DNA of 64,000 bases from Candidatus Faecousia excrementipullorum (GCA_018712825.1 DVGG01000035.1:1-64000), one strand, 5' to 3'; counted from the first letter of the stretch, positions 37,804 to 47,911 are shown. Notes: generated by a model from the letters alone, not told the origin. Program-made: numbers and translations.

Positions 37804-39588
37804 ATGATATTCGGCAAGCACATTAACCGCTACTACCTGCGGTATCTGCCCATGCTTCTTATGGGCATTGCCGCACTTCTGGCGGTGGACTATTTTCAGC
37901 TGATTATCCCCAGCCTGTACCAGATGGTCATTAACGGCATGAACACAGGACAGGTGATGGTCAACGGGGCTGCGGTTCCCTTTGACATGGATTTTCTCAT
38001 GAATCAGATTTGTATGCCCATGGTGCGGGTAGTGCTCATTATGGTAGTTGGCCGGTTTGCCTGGCGTATCTGCTTTTTCGGCGCCGGTGTCCGGGCAGAG
38101 GAAGATCTGCGGAACCGGATGTTCAGCCACTGCCGGAGCCTGGGCCGCAGCTTCTACAACCAGAACAATGTGGGAAACCTTATGAGCCTGTTCACCAACG
38201 ACCTGGAAACCTTCCAGGAGAGCTACGGCTGGGGCATTATGATGTTCTGCGACGCTCTGTTCCTGTTCATCATGGCGGTATACAAGATGTGGAGGATGAA
38301 CGCCCTGCTTACCGGGCTGTCCCTCATTCCCATGGCGCTGCTGCTGTTCTGCTCTGTGGTGGTGGGACGGGCCATGGAGCGGAAGTGGGACTACCGGCAG
38401 AAAACCTTTTCTGACCTTTCCGACTTCTCCCAGGAGAGCTTCTCCGGCATTTCCGTGGTGAAGGCCTTCGTGAAGGAGGCTGTAGAGCTGATGAACTTCA
38501 AAAAGCTCAGCCAGGAAAACGAGCGGGCCAATGTGGACTTCACCCGGGCCTCCGTGCTGCTGCGGATTCTCGTTACCCTGTTTGTGGAGAGCGTCATCTG
38601 CGTGATTCTGGGCTACGGCGGCTACCTGGTGTACAGAGGGGTATTCAACGCCGGACAGCTGGTGGAGTTTATCGGCTATTTCAACGCCATCGTCTGGCCC
38701 ATTATGGCGGTATCCGAGCTCATCGACCTGACCAGCCGGGGCAAGGCCTCCTTAAAGCGTATCAGCGAGCTGCTGGACGCCCAGCCGGACATGGTAGACC
38801 GTCCCGATGTGGTAAGCATGAAGAACATCCGGGGTGACATTGAATTTAAGAATCTTACCTTCCGGTATCCGGACGGGGAGTTTGACTCCCTGGAAAATGT
38901 GTCCTTTGCCATCAAGGCCGGGGAAAACATCGGTCTGGTGGGCAAAACCGGCTCCGGCAAGACCACCATTGCAGACCTTCTGGTGCGTACATACAATGTG
39001 CCCGACGGCACGGTGTTTATTGACGGGCGGGATGTGAACACCATCCCCATCAAGGACGTGCGGGCAGGCTGCGCCTACGTGCCCCAGGAGAATTTCCTGT
39101 TCTCCGACACCATTACCAACAACATCGGCTTCGGCGTGGACGAAAAGTCCATGGCCGCCATTACCAAAGCCGCCGCCCTGGCTTCCGTGGACGCCAACAT
39201 CCGGGATTTCTCCCTGGGCTACAACACGGTGCTGGGTGAGCGGGGCGTTACCGTCTCCGGCGGTCAGAAGCAGCGGATTTCCATTGCCCGGGCCCTGATG
39301 ATGGATGCTCCCATCCTGATTCTGGACGATTCCGTGTCGGCGGTGGACACCAGGACGGAAAAAACCATTCTGGACAACCTCCGCTCCACCCGGCAGGGCA
39401 AAACCACCTTGCTCATTGCCCACCGGATTTCCACCATCGAGCGGATGGACCGGATTCTTTTCATCGACCAGGGCCGGGTGGTGGCCTTCGGCAAGCACGA
39501 GGATTTGTATGAGACCTGCCCGGACTACCGGAAGATGGTAGACCTGCAGCGGCTGGAAGAGGAAGGAGGGGAACACAACAATGGCTGA
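37804..39588 (+). CDS. Heterodimeric ABC exporter subunit (TMD-NBD), degenerate Walker B (ILDD)
   Basis: GLVGKTGSGKTTI, VTVSGGQKQRISIARALMMDAPILILDDSVSAVDT. Confidence 0.92.
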   Translation: MIFGKHINRYYLRYLPMLLMGIAALLAVDYFQLIIPSLYQMVINGMNTGQVMVNGAAVPFDMDFLMNQICMPMVRVVLIMVVGRFAWRICFFGAGVRAEEDLRNRMFSHCRSLGRSFYNQNNVGNLMSLFTNDLETFQESYGWGIMMFCDALFLFIMAVYKMWRMNALLTGLSLIPMALLLFCSVVVGRAMERKWDYRQKTFSDLSDFSQESFSGISVVKAFVKEAVELMNFKKLSQENERANVDFTRASVLLRILVTLFVESVICVILGYGGYLVYRGVFNAGQLVEFIGYFNAIVWPIMAVSELIDLTSRGKASLKRISELLDAQPDMVDRPDVVSMKNIRGDIEFKNLTFRYPDGEFDSLENVSFAIKAGENIGLVGKTGSGKTTIADLLVRTYNVPDGTVFIDGRDVNTIPIKDVRAGCAYVPQENFLFSDTITNNIGFGVDEKSMAAITKAAALASVDANIRDFSLGYNTVLGERGVTVSGGQKQRISIARALMMDAPILILDDSVSAVDTRTEKTILDNLRSTRQGKTTLLIAHRISTIERMDRILFIDQGRVVAFGKHEDLYETCPDYRKMVDLQRLEEEGGEHNNG

Positions 39589-41464
39589 GTATTTACCCAT
39601 TCTCATTGTGGCCGGGGTCATGCTGGTGTTTGCCGTGGCCTTCGTCATTGCCGCCGTCCTTATGGGAAAGGAAAAGGCCGCCAAGCAGGAGCGGTTCATG
39701 AAGGATTCTGAGCTGATTCGCCGCCTGCTGCCCTTTGCCAAGCCCTACTGGAAGTCCTTTTTGCTGGCATTTGTCATTACCATGGTATCCCTTACCTATG
39801 ACCTTCTGTCCCCTTACATGATCGGAAGCATTGAGGAGCTGGTGAAGGAGGCAGGCTTTACCATGTCGTCCCTGATCAGCCGGGTGGTGGTGTATGCAGG
39901 AATTCTGATTATCGCCATGATCTGCACCTATTTCCAGTCCATCATCCTGCAAAAGACCGGTCAGAAGATTCTCTCCGGCCTCCGGCTGAGCGTATTTTCC
40001 CACATTGAGCAGCTGTCCCACAATCAGCTGAACCAGATTCCCACCGGCAAGCTGGTGACCCGTGTCACCAACGACACCAACGCCATCTCCATGATGTTTA
40101 CCAACGTGCTGGTAAACATGACCAAGCAGGTGCTGGTGCTGGTAGGCGTTCTGGTGGCCATGTTCCTGCTGAACCCCGGCCTTACCCTGGTGATGCTGAT
40201 TTTCGTACCCTTTGTTCTTCTGTATACGGTGCTGTTCCGCCGCTTCTCCCGCCGGGCCCACCGGAAGGTGACGGACGCCCGTACCAATATCAATACCTTT
40301 TTGTCCGAGAACCTCTCCGGCATGAAAATCACCCAGATTTTCAACCGGGAGGAGGAGAAAATGCAGGTATTTTTGGAGAAAAGCCGCACCTTTGCCAAAA
40401 CCAAGCATGAGCGGATTTTCGTATTCGGCATCTTCCGCCCCCTGGTGTATATGACCTATATCTCCACGGTGATGGCCCTTTTCTACTTCAGCGGCAGAAG
40501 CTACATAGAAGGCTCCGCCCTTTTGGGGCAGGTGGTCACCAGCGGCCTGGTGGTAAGCTTCTATATGTACGCCTCCAAGTTCTTTAATCCCATTCAGACC
40601 ATGGCGGAGCAGTTTGATATTCTGCAGTCCGCCTTCGCCTCTGCGGAAAAGATCTTCACCGTCATGGACATGGTGCCGGAGGTGGTGGACGACGAGGGTG
40701 CCCAGCCTCTGGAGGAAATCCGGGGTGAAATCGAATTCAAGGATGTGTGGTTCTCCTACATCCCGGGAGAGTGGGTGCTCAAAGGTGTGTCCTTCCATGT
40801 AAAGCCCCAGGAGACGGTGGCCTTCGTAGGCTCCACCGGCTCAGGTAAAACCACCATTTTGTCCCTCATCTGCCGGAACTACGACATCCAGAAGGGCCAG
40901 ATTCTCATTGACGGCCGGGACATCCGCACCATCTCCATCGCCTCCTTGCGGCGGCACTTTGGTCAGATGCTTCAGGATGTGTTTTTGTTCTCCGGCACCA
41001 TCCGCAGCAACATCCTTCTGAACCTCCCGGGCGTCTCCGACGAAGAGGTGATGAAGGTCTGCCGGTATGTAAACGCCGACGGCTTCATAAACCGCATGGA
41101 CAAGGGACTGGATGAGGAAGTGCGGGAGAACGGCAACAACTTCTCCGCCGGTCAGCGGCAGCTTCTCAGCTTTGCCCGGACCATCATCCACAAGCCCTCT
41201 GTCATGATTCTGGACGAGGCCACCGCCAACATCGACACGGAAACGGAAGTGCTGATTCAGGACTCTCTGGAGAAGATGCGAAACATCGGCACCATGCTCA
41301 TTGTTGCCCACCGCCTTTCCACCATCCAGCATGCGGACAACATCATCCTTCTGTCCCACGGTCAGATTCTGGAGCAGGGCAACCACCAGGAGCTGCTGGC
41401 GAAAAAGGGCCGGTACTACCAGCTCTACACCCTCCAGTACCACAAGAATCAGCTCAGCTCCTGA
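39581..41464 (+). CDS. Heterodimeric ABC exporter subunit (TMD-NBD), canonical Walker B (ILDE)
   Basis: FVGSTGSGKTTIL, FSAGQRQLLSFARTIIHKPSVMILDEATANIDTETE; 8-nt overlap with partner. Confidence 0.93.
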   Translation: MAEYLPILIVAGVMLVFAVAFVIAAVLMGKEKAAKQERFMKDSELIRRLLPFAKPYWKSFLLAFVITMVSLTYDLLSPYMIGSIEELVKEAGFTMSSLISRVVVYAGILIIAMICTYFQSIILQKTGQKILSGLRLSVFSHIEQLSHNQLNQIPTGKLVTRVTNDTNAISMMFTNVLVNMTKQVLVLVGVLVAMFLLNPGLTLVMLIFVPFVLLYTVLFRRFSRRAHRKVTDARTNINTFLSENLSGMKITQIFNREEEKMQVFLEKSRTFAKTKHERIFVFGIFRPLVYMTYISTVMALFYFSGRSYIEGSALLGQVVTSGLVVSFYMYASKFFNPIQTMAEQFDILQSAFASAEKIFTVMDMVPEVVDDEGAQPLEEIRGEIEFKDVWFSYIPGEWVLKGVSFHVKPQETVAFVGSTGSGKTTILSLICRNYDIQKGQILIDGRDIRTISIASLRRHFGQMLQDVFLFSGTIRSNILLNLPGVSDEEVMKVCRYVNADGFINRMDKGLDEEVRENGNNFSAGQRQLLSFARTIIHKPSVMILDEATANIDTETEVLIQDSLEKMRNIGTMLIVAHRLSTIQHADNIILLSHGQILEQGNHQELLAKKGRYYQLYTLQYHKNQLSS

Positions 41465-41471
41465 GAAAAAG

Positions 41472-41686
41472 TTTTCCACAGGCGGGCAAATGCCCTTGGG
41501 GAAAAAATGGAAAAACAGGCTTTTCCACTTCCTCCACAGGAAATTCCACAGGAGTTATCCACACTATCCACAGGTTTTTCCACAGGCTAATCCCACCTCA
41601 TCCCCTGAAAACCCCGGGTTTTCAGGGGATTTTCCTTTTTTATCCACAGTTTCCACATAAGCTGTGGATAAAAAGTCTGTGCATAA
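41472..41686. other. DnaA-box cluster in a convergent intergenic region
   Basis: Exact TTATCCACA at 41555-41563, 41640-41648 and (reverse) 41663-41671; near matches TTTTCCACA 41472 and 41576, CTATCCACA 41564, AATTCCACA 41542, GTTTCCACA 41649, TGTGCATAA 41678. Confidence 0.85.
41600..41641 (+). terminator. Terminator of ABC exporter operon (inside the DnaA-box cluster)
   Basis: ATCCCCTGAAAA-N7-TTTTCAGGGGAT then TTTCCTTTTTT. Confidence 0.8.
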
Positions 41687-41690
41687 AGGA

Positions 41691-41721
41691 ACTGCCCCGC
41701 CAGGGATTCTGGCGGGGCAGT
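41691..41721 (-). terminator. Terminator of glgB
   Basis: ACTGCCCCGCCAG-N5-CTGGCGGGGCAGT hairpin. Confidence 0.65.
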
Positions 41722-41736
41722 GTTAAAATTCCAAGG

Positions 41737-43716
41737 TCAAACCTTTTGCAGCACCACCGCTGTGCGGCAGGGCAGGTAGATTTGCAGCACCGGGGTGCCG
41801 TCGGCTCTTGTGTGGGTCTCGTAATCCTGGTGGTACACCCGGCCGTGACCGCCGTAGTCAAAGTCATCGGAGGTGAAGCAAACCCGGTAGGTGCCGGCCT
41901 CCGGCATGGGGATCTCCAGGCCGTCCTGGCTCCAGGTGGGGTGGAAGTTGAAGAGGAACACCCCTTCTCCCTTCCGGAAGGCCATAATCTTCTGGTCGTT
42001 GGAGATATAGAGCTGCCGGTCGGTTTTCCCCAGCACCCGCAGGCGCTTACTCAGGGCAATCATATCCTTGTCAAAGCGGTTAAGATACTGGTATTTCAGG
42101 TTCTTGTCGTCTGCCAGGTGCCACTGACGGCGGCAGTAGTGGTAGCTCCAGCCGTTGCCCTCCCGGGGGAAGTCAATCCACTCGGGATGGCCGAACTCGT
42201 TACCCATGAAGTTCAGGTACCCCTCGCCACCCAGGGACAAGGTCACCAGGCGGATCATCTTGTGCAGGGCCATTGCCCGGTCAATAATAGGGCTGTCGTT
42301 GTCCCGATTCATGGACCAGTACATCTCCGAATCGCACATGCGGAACATGATGGTCTTGTCTCCCACCAGCGCCTGGTCATGGGACTCGCAGTAACCGATG
42401 ACCGGCTCTTTGGGTCTGCGGGTGGACAGCTCGTAGTAGATATAGTCCATGTTCCAGTTGTCGTCGGAGACCTCTTTGAGAAGCTTGATCCACATATCCG
42501 GCTCGCCCATGGCCAGCCGATAGGTAAAGCCCACGCCTCCGTCCTTCACCGGCAAAGCCAGGCCGGGCAGGGCAGAGGTATCCTCCGCAATGGTGATGGC
42601 TTTGGGGTTGCCCTGGCGCACCATCAGGTTTGCCAGCTGGAGGTAGGTCACCGCCTCTACGTCCGTATTCATGGAGAAGTACTGGTCGTACCCCATGAAG
42701 GCGGTGCCCAGGCCGTGGTCGTGGTAGAGCATGGAGGTGACACCGTCAAACCGGAAGCCGTCAAAGTGGAACTGGGTCATCCAGTATTTGAGGTTGGACA
42801 GCAGGAAGTGGATGACCTCGTTTTTGTCGTAGTTGAAGCACTTGGTATTCCAGGCGGGGTGCTCACCCTGACCGCCTGCGTGGAAGAACTGGTAGTCGGT
42901 GCCGTCAAACTGGTTGATGCCCTCCCGGGTGTTCTTGCAGGCGTGGGAGTGAACCACATCCAGAAGCACGGCAATGCCCAGCTTATGGGCCCGGTCAATG
43001 AGGGCCTTCAGCTCCTCCGGGGTACCGAACCGGGAGGAGGGGGCAAAGAAGTTGGTCACCTGATAGCCAAAGGAGGCATAGTAGGGGTGCTCCATAATGG
43101 CCATAATCTGAATGGCGGTGTAGCCCAGCTTTTTGATGCGGGGCAGGGTGTTTTCCATGAACTCCCGGTAGGAGCCCACCTTTCCCTCCTCCTGGGCCAT
43201 GCCGATGTGACACTCGTAGATATAGAGCTTGCTCTTGGGCTTGAAGCCTTCATCCGTCCATGGATATGCTTCGGCGGTGTGAATCACGGCGTTCCACTCC
43301 ACCGAGTCCTTCTCCTGCACCACGTAGTTGGCATACAGGGGAATCCGCTCCAGCTCCTGCCCTTCGTGGACTACCACCGTCAGCACCTTCATACCGTTTT
43401 GCAGGGTGTCCTTGCCGGGGATGAACAGGGAGAACACCCCGTTTTCCAGCTTCTCCATGGGGTAGGCATGGCGGTCCCAGCCGCAGAAGTCACCGGTGAG
43501 GTACATGGCCTCCGCACCCGGCGCCCACTCCCGGTAATACCATCCGTCGGGGGTTTGGTGCAGGCCAAAATATTCATAGCCGTTGGCAAAGTCCCACAGG
43601 CTCTGTCCCTGGGGAAGCAGCTCCTGAAGCTTGTTCTTCAGCCGCTCCGCCCGCAAGTCAAAATCCTTCTCATAGGGCTTCAGGTAGGGGTCATACTGGA
43701 GTATTTTATGCTTCAT
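41737..43716 (-). CDS. glgB: 1,4-alpha-glucan branching enzyme
   Basis: GH13 motifs: DVVHSHA, GFRFDGVTSMLY, NFMGNEFGHPEWIDFPREGNGWSY. Confidence 0.93.
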   Translation of the reverse strand: MKHKILQYDPYLKPYEKDFDLRAERLKNKLQELLPQGQSLWDFANGYEYFGLHQTPDGWYYREWAPGAEAMYLTGDFCGWDRHAYPMEKLENGVFSLFIPGKDTLQNGMKVLTVVVHEGQELERIPLYANYVVQEKDSVEWNAVIHTAEAYPWTDEGFKPKSKLYIYECHIGMAQEEGKVGSYREFMENTLPRIKKLGYTAIQIMAIMEHPYYASFGYQVTNFFAPSSRFGTPEELKALIDRAHKLGIAVLLDVVHSHACKNTREGINQFDGTDYQFFHAGGQGEHPAWNTKCFNYDKNEVIHFLLSNLKYWMTQFHFDGFRFDGVTSMLYHDHGLGTAFMGYDQYFSMNTDVEAVTYLQLANLMVRQGNPKAITIAEDTSALPGLALPVKDGGVGFTYRLAMGEPDMWIKLLKEVSDDNWNMDYIYYELSTRRPKEPVIGYCESHDQALVGDKTIMFRMCDSEMYWSMNRDNDSPIIDRAMALHKMIRLVTLSLGGEGYLNFMGNEFGHPEWIDFPREGNGWSYHYCRRQWHLADDKNLKYQYLNRFDKDMIALSKRLRVLGKTDRQLYISNDQKIMAFRKGEGVFLFNFHPTWSQDGLEIPMPEAGTYRVCFTSDDFDYGGHGRVYHQDYETHTRADGTPVLQIYLPCRTAVVLQKV

Positions 43717-43865
43717 ATGTACCAAGACCTTTCTAATGTATTGGTGGTTTCCTTGTCTTTAGTTTACTCTTATCCCGTGTCGGTGTCAAGGGAAAGGGGA
43801 AAGTTCCCGGTATAATCTTGTCCCGGGGGACATAGTCTGCAATAGGATTCAAGGAGGGGATAACC

Positions 43866-45011
43866 ATGAAAAAATGGATATGCGTGGGGCTGATTTTATC
43901 CATGCTGGTGCTGCCGGTACAGGCCCAGCCGGAAGGCCTGTCCGTAGCGGGAAAAAGCGCCCTTTTGATGGACGCTGCCACGGGGACAGTGCTGTTTGAA
44001 AGCAACTCCCACGAAAAGCTGGCTCCTGCCAGCGTCACCAAGGTGATGACCTTGCTTCTCATCATGGAGGCCATTGACTCGGGGAAAATCGGCTGGAAGG
44101 ACACGGTCACCGCTTCTGCGGAGGCCGCCGCCAAGGGAGGCAGTCAGATTTTCCTGAAGGAAGGGGAGACCATGTCGGTGGAGGACATGGTAAAATCCAT
44201 CGCCGTATCCTCTGCCAACGACTGCGCCTGCGCCATGGCAGAGCATATTGCCGGCAGTGAAGCCGCCTTTGTGGATTTAATGAACCAGAAGGCCAAGGAG
44301 CTGGGGATGAACGACACCAACTTTGTCAACTGCACCGGCCTTGACGACGAGCCGGAGGCGGAAAACCACAAAACCTCTGCCTATGACATTGCCCTTATGT
44401 CCCGGGAGCTGATTGTAAAGCACCCGGACATTGAGAAGTACACCACCATCTGGATGGACACGGTGCGAAACGGCACCTTCGGCCTTTCCAACACCAACAA
44501 GCTGATTCGGTTCTACTCCGGCGCCACGGGCCTGAAAACCGGCTATACCTCCGGGGCAGGGTACTGCCTGTCGGCCACCGCCAAGCGGGACGGGATGGAG
44601 CTGATTGCGGTGGTAATGGGCTGTGAAACCTCCAAGGAGCGGCTGGCAGCCTGCAAGACCCTGCTGGACTTTGGCTTTGCCAACTACGCCCTGGTAACCC
44701 CGGAGCTTTCCGGCTCCAATCCGGTACCGGTGAAGCTGGGGACTGAGAACCAGGTGAACGCCGTTCCCGGGGAAAATCCCCAGCTGCTTATCAGCAAGGG
44801 GCAAAAGGACATGGTAACCACCCACATTACCCTGGAGGAGGGGGTCACCGCCCCGGTGAGCCGGGGGCAGCGGCTGGGCACTCTGGAAATCAAGGCCGGA
44901 GACCAGATTCTTGCCCAGGTGAGCATGGTGGCAGAGGCCCCGGTAGAGCGGCTGACTCTGGGGCAGCTGTTTGTGCAGATGCTGCGGCAGCTCTCCGGCA
45001 GCCCCGCCTGA
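43866..45011 (+). CDS. D-alanyl-D-alanine carboxypeptidase (DacF-like)
   Basis: PASVTKVMTLLLI (SxxK), SSANDCACAMAEH (SxN), KTGYTSGAGYCLSAT (KTG). Confidence 0.93.
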   Translation: MKKWICVGLILSMLVLPVQAQPEGLSVAGKSALLMDAATGTVLFESNSHEKLAPASVTKVMTLLLIMEAIDSGKIGWKDTVTASAEAAAKGGSQIFLKEGETMSVEDMVKSIAVSSANDCACAMAEHIAGSEAAFVDLMNQKAKELGMNDTNFVNCTGLDDEPEAENHKTSAYDIALMSRELIVKHPDIEKYTTIWMDTVRNGTFGLSNTNKLIRFYSGATGLKTGYTSGAGYCLSATAKRDGMELIAVVMGCETSKERLAACKTLLDFGFANYALVTPELSGSNPVPVKLGTENQVNAVPGENPQLLISKGQKDMVTTHITLEEGVTAPVSRGQRLGTLEIKAGDQILAQVSMVAEAPVERLTLGQLFVQMLRQLSGSPA

Positions 45012-45083
45012 TATTTTTCCCGCCCGGTACGGCTAACCGGGCGGGAAAACCTGTAAAAATCCAGATTTTTCCCGGAAAAGTCC

Positions 45084-45112
45084 TTGACAATTAGCCCTGG
45101 CACCTATATAAT
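45084..45112 (+). promoter_or_regulatory. Consensus sigma-A promoter of rpsF-ssb-rpsR
   Basis: TTGACA-N17-TATAAT, both hexamers perfect. Confidence 0.88.
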
Positions 45113-45191
45113 AAACTGGTCTGCATATGCAGACAAATCCTTGCTCCCGGGGAGCCCGGGGGCCAAAAGTCCAAAAGGAGGTGCAAACAAC

Positions 45192-45488
45192 ATGGCTAAG
45201 ATTACCGGTAAGTACGAGGTGCTCTACATCATCGACCCCGCTCAGGGCGAGGAGGGCATCGCCGCACTTGTGGAAAAGTTCAAGGCAATGGTGGAAGCGG
45301 AGGGTACCCTGTCCAATGTGGACGAGTGGGGCAAGCGCCGTCTGGCATACCCCATCAACGACCTGACCGAAGGCTACTATGTACTGATGAACTTCGAGTC
45401 CCAGCCCAACTTCCCTGCTGAGCTGGAGCGTGTGATGAAGATCACCGAAGGCGTACTGCGTTGCCTGACCACCGTAGTGGCTGAGTAA
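45192..45488 (+). CDS. rpsF: 30S ribosomal protein S6
   Basis: KYEVLYIIDP...VDEWGKRRLAYPINDLTEGYYVLMNFES; start ATG 45192 after AAGGAGG. Confidence 0.96.
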   Translation: MAKITGKYEVLYIIDPAQGEEGIAALVEKFKAMVEAEGTLSNVDEWGKRRLAYPINDLTEGYYVLMNFESQPNFPAELERVMKITEGVLRCLTTVVAE

Positions 45489-45500
45489 GGAGGCATTTCC

Positions 45501-46001
45501 ATGCTTAACCACATCGTCATTATGGGTCGTTTGACCCGTGACCCCGAGCTGCGCCGTACCGGCAGCGGAATCGCGGTAACATCCTTTACACTGGCTGTTG
45601 ACCGGGATTACAACTCCAAGGAGAGCGGCGAACGGGAGACCGATTTCATCGACTGTGTTGCCTGGCGGTCTACGGGAGAGTTTGTCTCCAAGTACTTTGC
45701 CAAGGGCCGCATGGCGGTGGTATCCGGCCGGCTGCAAATCCGCAGCTGGACGGACAAGGACGGCAATAAGCGCCGCTCCGCCGAGGTTGTGGCAGACAAT
45801 GTCTACTTCGGCGAAAGCAAGCGGGATGAGAGCAGCGCCCCCTACGGCGGCAACGCCTACGGCAGCGCAAGCGGCATTACGCCCCCTCCCGCCCCCGGCT
45901 ATGGCGGATACAGCGCCCCGGCGCCCACCTATTCCGCTCCCAGCCAGAGTGCGTCGGATTTTGCCATGCTGGACGACAACGACGCCCAGCTGCCGTTCTG
46001 A
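45501..46001 (+). CDS. ssb: Single-stranded DNA-binding protein
   Basis: [33 protein letters not shown]; acidic C-terminus DDNDAQLPF. Confidence 0.97.
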   Translation: MLNHIVIMGRLTRDPELRRTGSGIAVTSFTLAVDRDYNSKESGERETDFIDCVAWRSTGEFVSKYFAKGRMAVVSGRLQIRSWTDKDGNKRRSAEVVADNVYFGESKRDESSAPYGGNAYGSASGITPPPAPGYGGYSAPAPTYSAPSQSASDFAMLDDNDAQLPF

Positions 46002-46045
46002 TTTTTCTGAACTTTTCACAAATGCTTACAAAGGAGGTTATTTCC

Positions 46046-46282
46046 ATGGCTAACGAACAGCGTGTCCGTCCCCGTAAGCGCAAGAAGGTTTGCGCTTTCT
46101 GCGTGGACAAGGTGACCAGCGTTGATTACAAGGATACTGCAAAGCTCCGCCGCTACCTGTCCGAGCGTGGCAAGATTCTGCCCCGCCGTACCACCGGTAC
46201 CTGCGCAGCTCACCAGCGTGACCTGACCACCGCCATCAAGCGGGCCCGTCAGATTGCTCTGCTGCCCTACGTTGCAGACTGA
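46046..46282 (+). CDS. rpsR: 30S ribosomal protein S18
   Basis: [55 protein letters not shown]. Confidence 0.97.
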   Translation: MANEQRVRPRKRKKVCAFCVDKVTSVDYKDTAKLRRYLSERGKILPRRTTGTCAAHQRDLTTAIKRARQIALLPYVAD

Positions 46283-46291
46283 TCATGGCTC

Positions 46292-46324
46292 AAAAACCCC
46301 CGGACTTTCGTCCGGGGGTTTTTT
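46292..46324. terminator. Terminator of rpsF-ssb-rpsR (bidirectional)
   Basis: AAAAACCCCCGGAC-TTTC-GTCCGGGGGTTTTTT. Confidence 0.9.
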
Positions 46325-46332
46325 GCATTTTT

Positions 46333-47547
46333 TCAGTTCTGGTAGCGCAGCACCGCAGCGCCGGGGGCTACGATGGACAGGTAGTTCACCTGATACAGCA
46401 CCTGGGCTGCCTGACCCCTGGTCAGAGCCTCACCGGGGGTAAGGGAGATGTCATACTGGGCCATGGTGTAAACGTCCGCGGCGGCCCACTCCTCCAGCTC
46501 CAGGGGATTCTGCACGGCAGTCTCCAGGGCCTGCTGGGGCACCGCCAGGTCCAGGGCGTTTTGCAGCATCACGGCCACTTCCTCCCCGGCAATGGGCTGG
46601 GACAGGGTTTCCGCCGTCAGCTCCGGCAGGTCGGCTGTGAGCCCGGAGCGCATAGCCGCATTCAGGTAGGGCCGAAGCCACTGGGGCATGTCCTCAGAGA
46701 TATTTGCAGATTCCCCTGCATCCATGGAGATGTCCAGAAGCTTTACCAGCATGGCCACAAACTCCCCCCGGCTGACGGTCTTATCCGGGAAGAAGCAGTC
46801 CTCTCCACCCAGGGTTTCCCCTACAAAAATCCCCTGGTTTTTCAGCCACTCCGCAGAGAAGCGGCAATCCTCACCCACGGTATCGGTGTACTGACCGGCC
46901 TGGGGCTTGAGAATCTGAATGGTGACGGTAGCCTCCCGGGACACATTCCCGGCAGGGTCGGTAGCGGTGTAGGTGAAGGAGTCCACCCCCACCTTATTGT
47001 TCTTGGGGGTGTAGGTGAAGCTGCCGTCCTCCTTCAGCTCCAGGGTGCCCCGCTTGGGCTGGCGAAGAATGGAGTAGGTGAGCGCCTTCCCCTCCGGGTC
47101 AGAGGCCTTCAGCTTCCCCTGGTTGGGAAGATTCTTATAGGTCTCCATAACGGAGTCCTCCGCAACGGGAGCCAAATCTTCCTTTCCCCATACGCTGATG
47201 TGCATGGTGGCAGCGGCCTCCACCCGGTTTTCGTAGATGGGCAGGAAGGTGACCTCCGCCTGCACGTCATTTTCCGTAGGCAGGGGCACAAAGGTCATCT
47301 GATTGATTTGCTGGGTGGAGAGAATATCCCCCTCCTGCAGCACCCGGCTTCCCAGCATCATGGTGCCGGTCTGGGGATTGGGCAGACCGGTAATGCAAAT
47401 ACCCATCAGGGTATCTTCCTCCTCCTGGGAGGAAAAATCCCCGCTGGAGAAGGTATAGACAGCATCGCTGTCCACCTCCGCAGCCAGAACCGGAGACACC
47501 AGCAGCACCAGCGCCAACGCCAGGCAAAGATAACGAACACGGAACAT
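46333..47547 (-). CDS. Secreted protein with Ig/cadherin-like domain and SLH-like repeats
   Basis: Signal peptide; KASDPEGKALTYSILRQPKRGTLELKEDGSFTYTPKNNKVGVDSFTYTATDPAGN; SLH-like FFPDKTVSRGEFVAMLVKLL. Confidence 0.8.
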   Translation of the reverse strand: MFRVRYLCLALALVLLVSPVLAAEVDSDAVYTFSSGDFSSQEEEDTLMGICITGLPNPQTGTMMLGSRVLQEGDILSTQQINQMTFVPLPTENDVQAEVTFLPIYENRVEAAATMHISVWGKEDLAPVAEDSVMETYKNLPNQGKLKASDPEGKALTYSILRQPKRGTLELKEDGSFTYTPKNNKVGVDSFTYTATDPAGNVSREATVTIQILKPQAGQYTDTVGEDCRFSAEWLKNQGIFVGETLGGEDCFFPDKTVSRGEFVAMLVKLLDISMDAGESANISEDMPQWLRPYLNAAMRSGLTADLPELTAETLSQPIAGEEVAVMLQNALDLAVPQQALETAVQNPLELEEWAAADVYTMAQYDISLTPGEALTRGQAAQVLYQVNYLSIVAPGAAVLRYQN

Positions 47548-47605
47548 AATACAACCTCCTATATTTGGTGTTCTTGGATATTGTTTACCCAAAAGCCAGA
47601 AATAT

Positions 47606-47900
47606 ACCAGGCGGCGAGTCGCCGCTGACATTTTCGCACGGTGGCTTTCTGCTGCTCGTTACTTCCCTGACCCGCCCGGTATCGGCGGCCTGCCAAAGCC
47701 CCCCTTGACAAAGGGGGGTGCCTCGGCTCCGCCGAGGCGGGGGGATAAGAGGCTTCCAGGTTTCCACATGGGTTTGTACTTTCAGAAAGTGCCTGCTGTG
47801 AATCCCTCAGTCACGGCTACGCCGTGCCAGCTCCCACAGGCCGGGAGCCTTTGCGGCCAGTGGCCGCAGAAATTGTCCGCGGCGACTCGCCGCCCGCCCG
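47606..47900 (+). repeat. Composite palindromic intergenic repeat, copy d (upstream of dnaA)
   Basis: GCGGCGAGTCGCCGC palindromes at 47611-47625 and (reverse complement) 47879-47893 flank the other modules. Confidence 0.85.
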
Positions 47901-47911
47901 TAAAATTTGGG

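Noticed and set aside
41746-43815. 689-aa + strand ORF antisense to glgB
   Set aside because: Shadow ORF; the - strand has all GH13 motifs.
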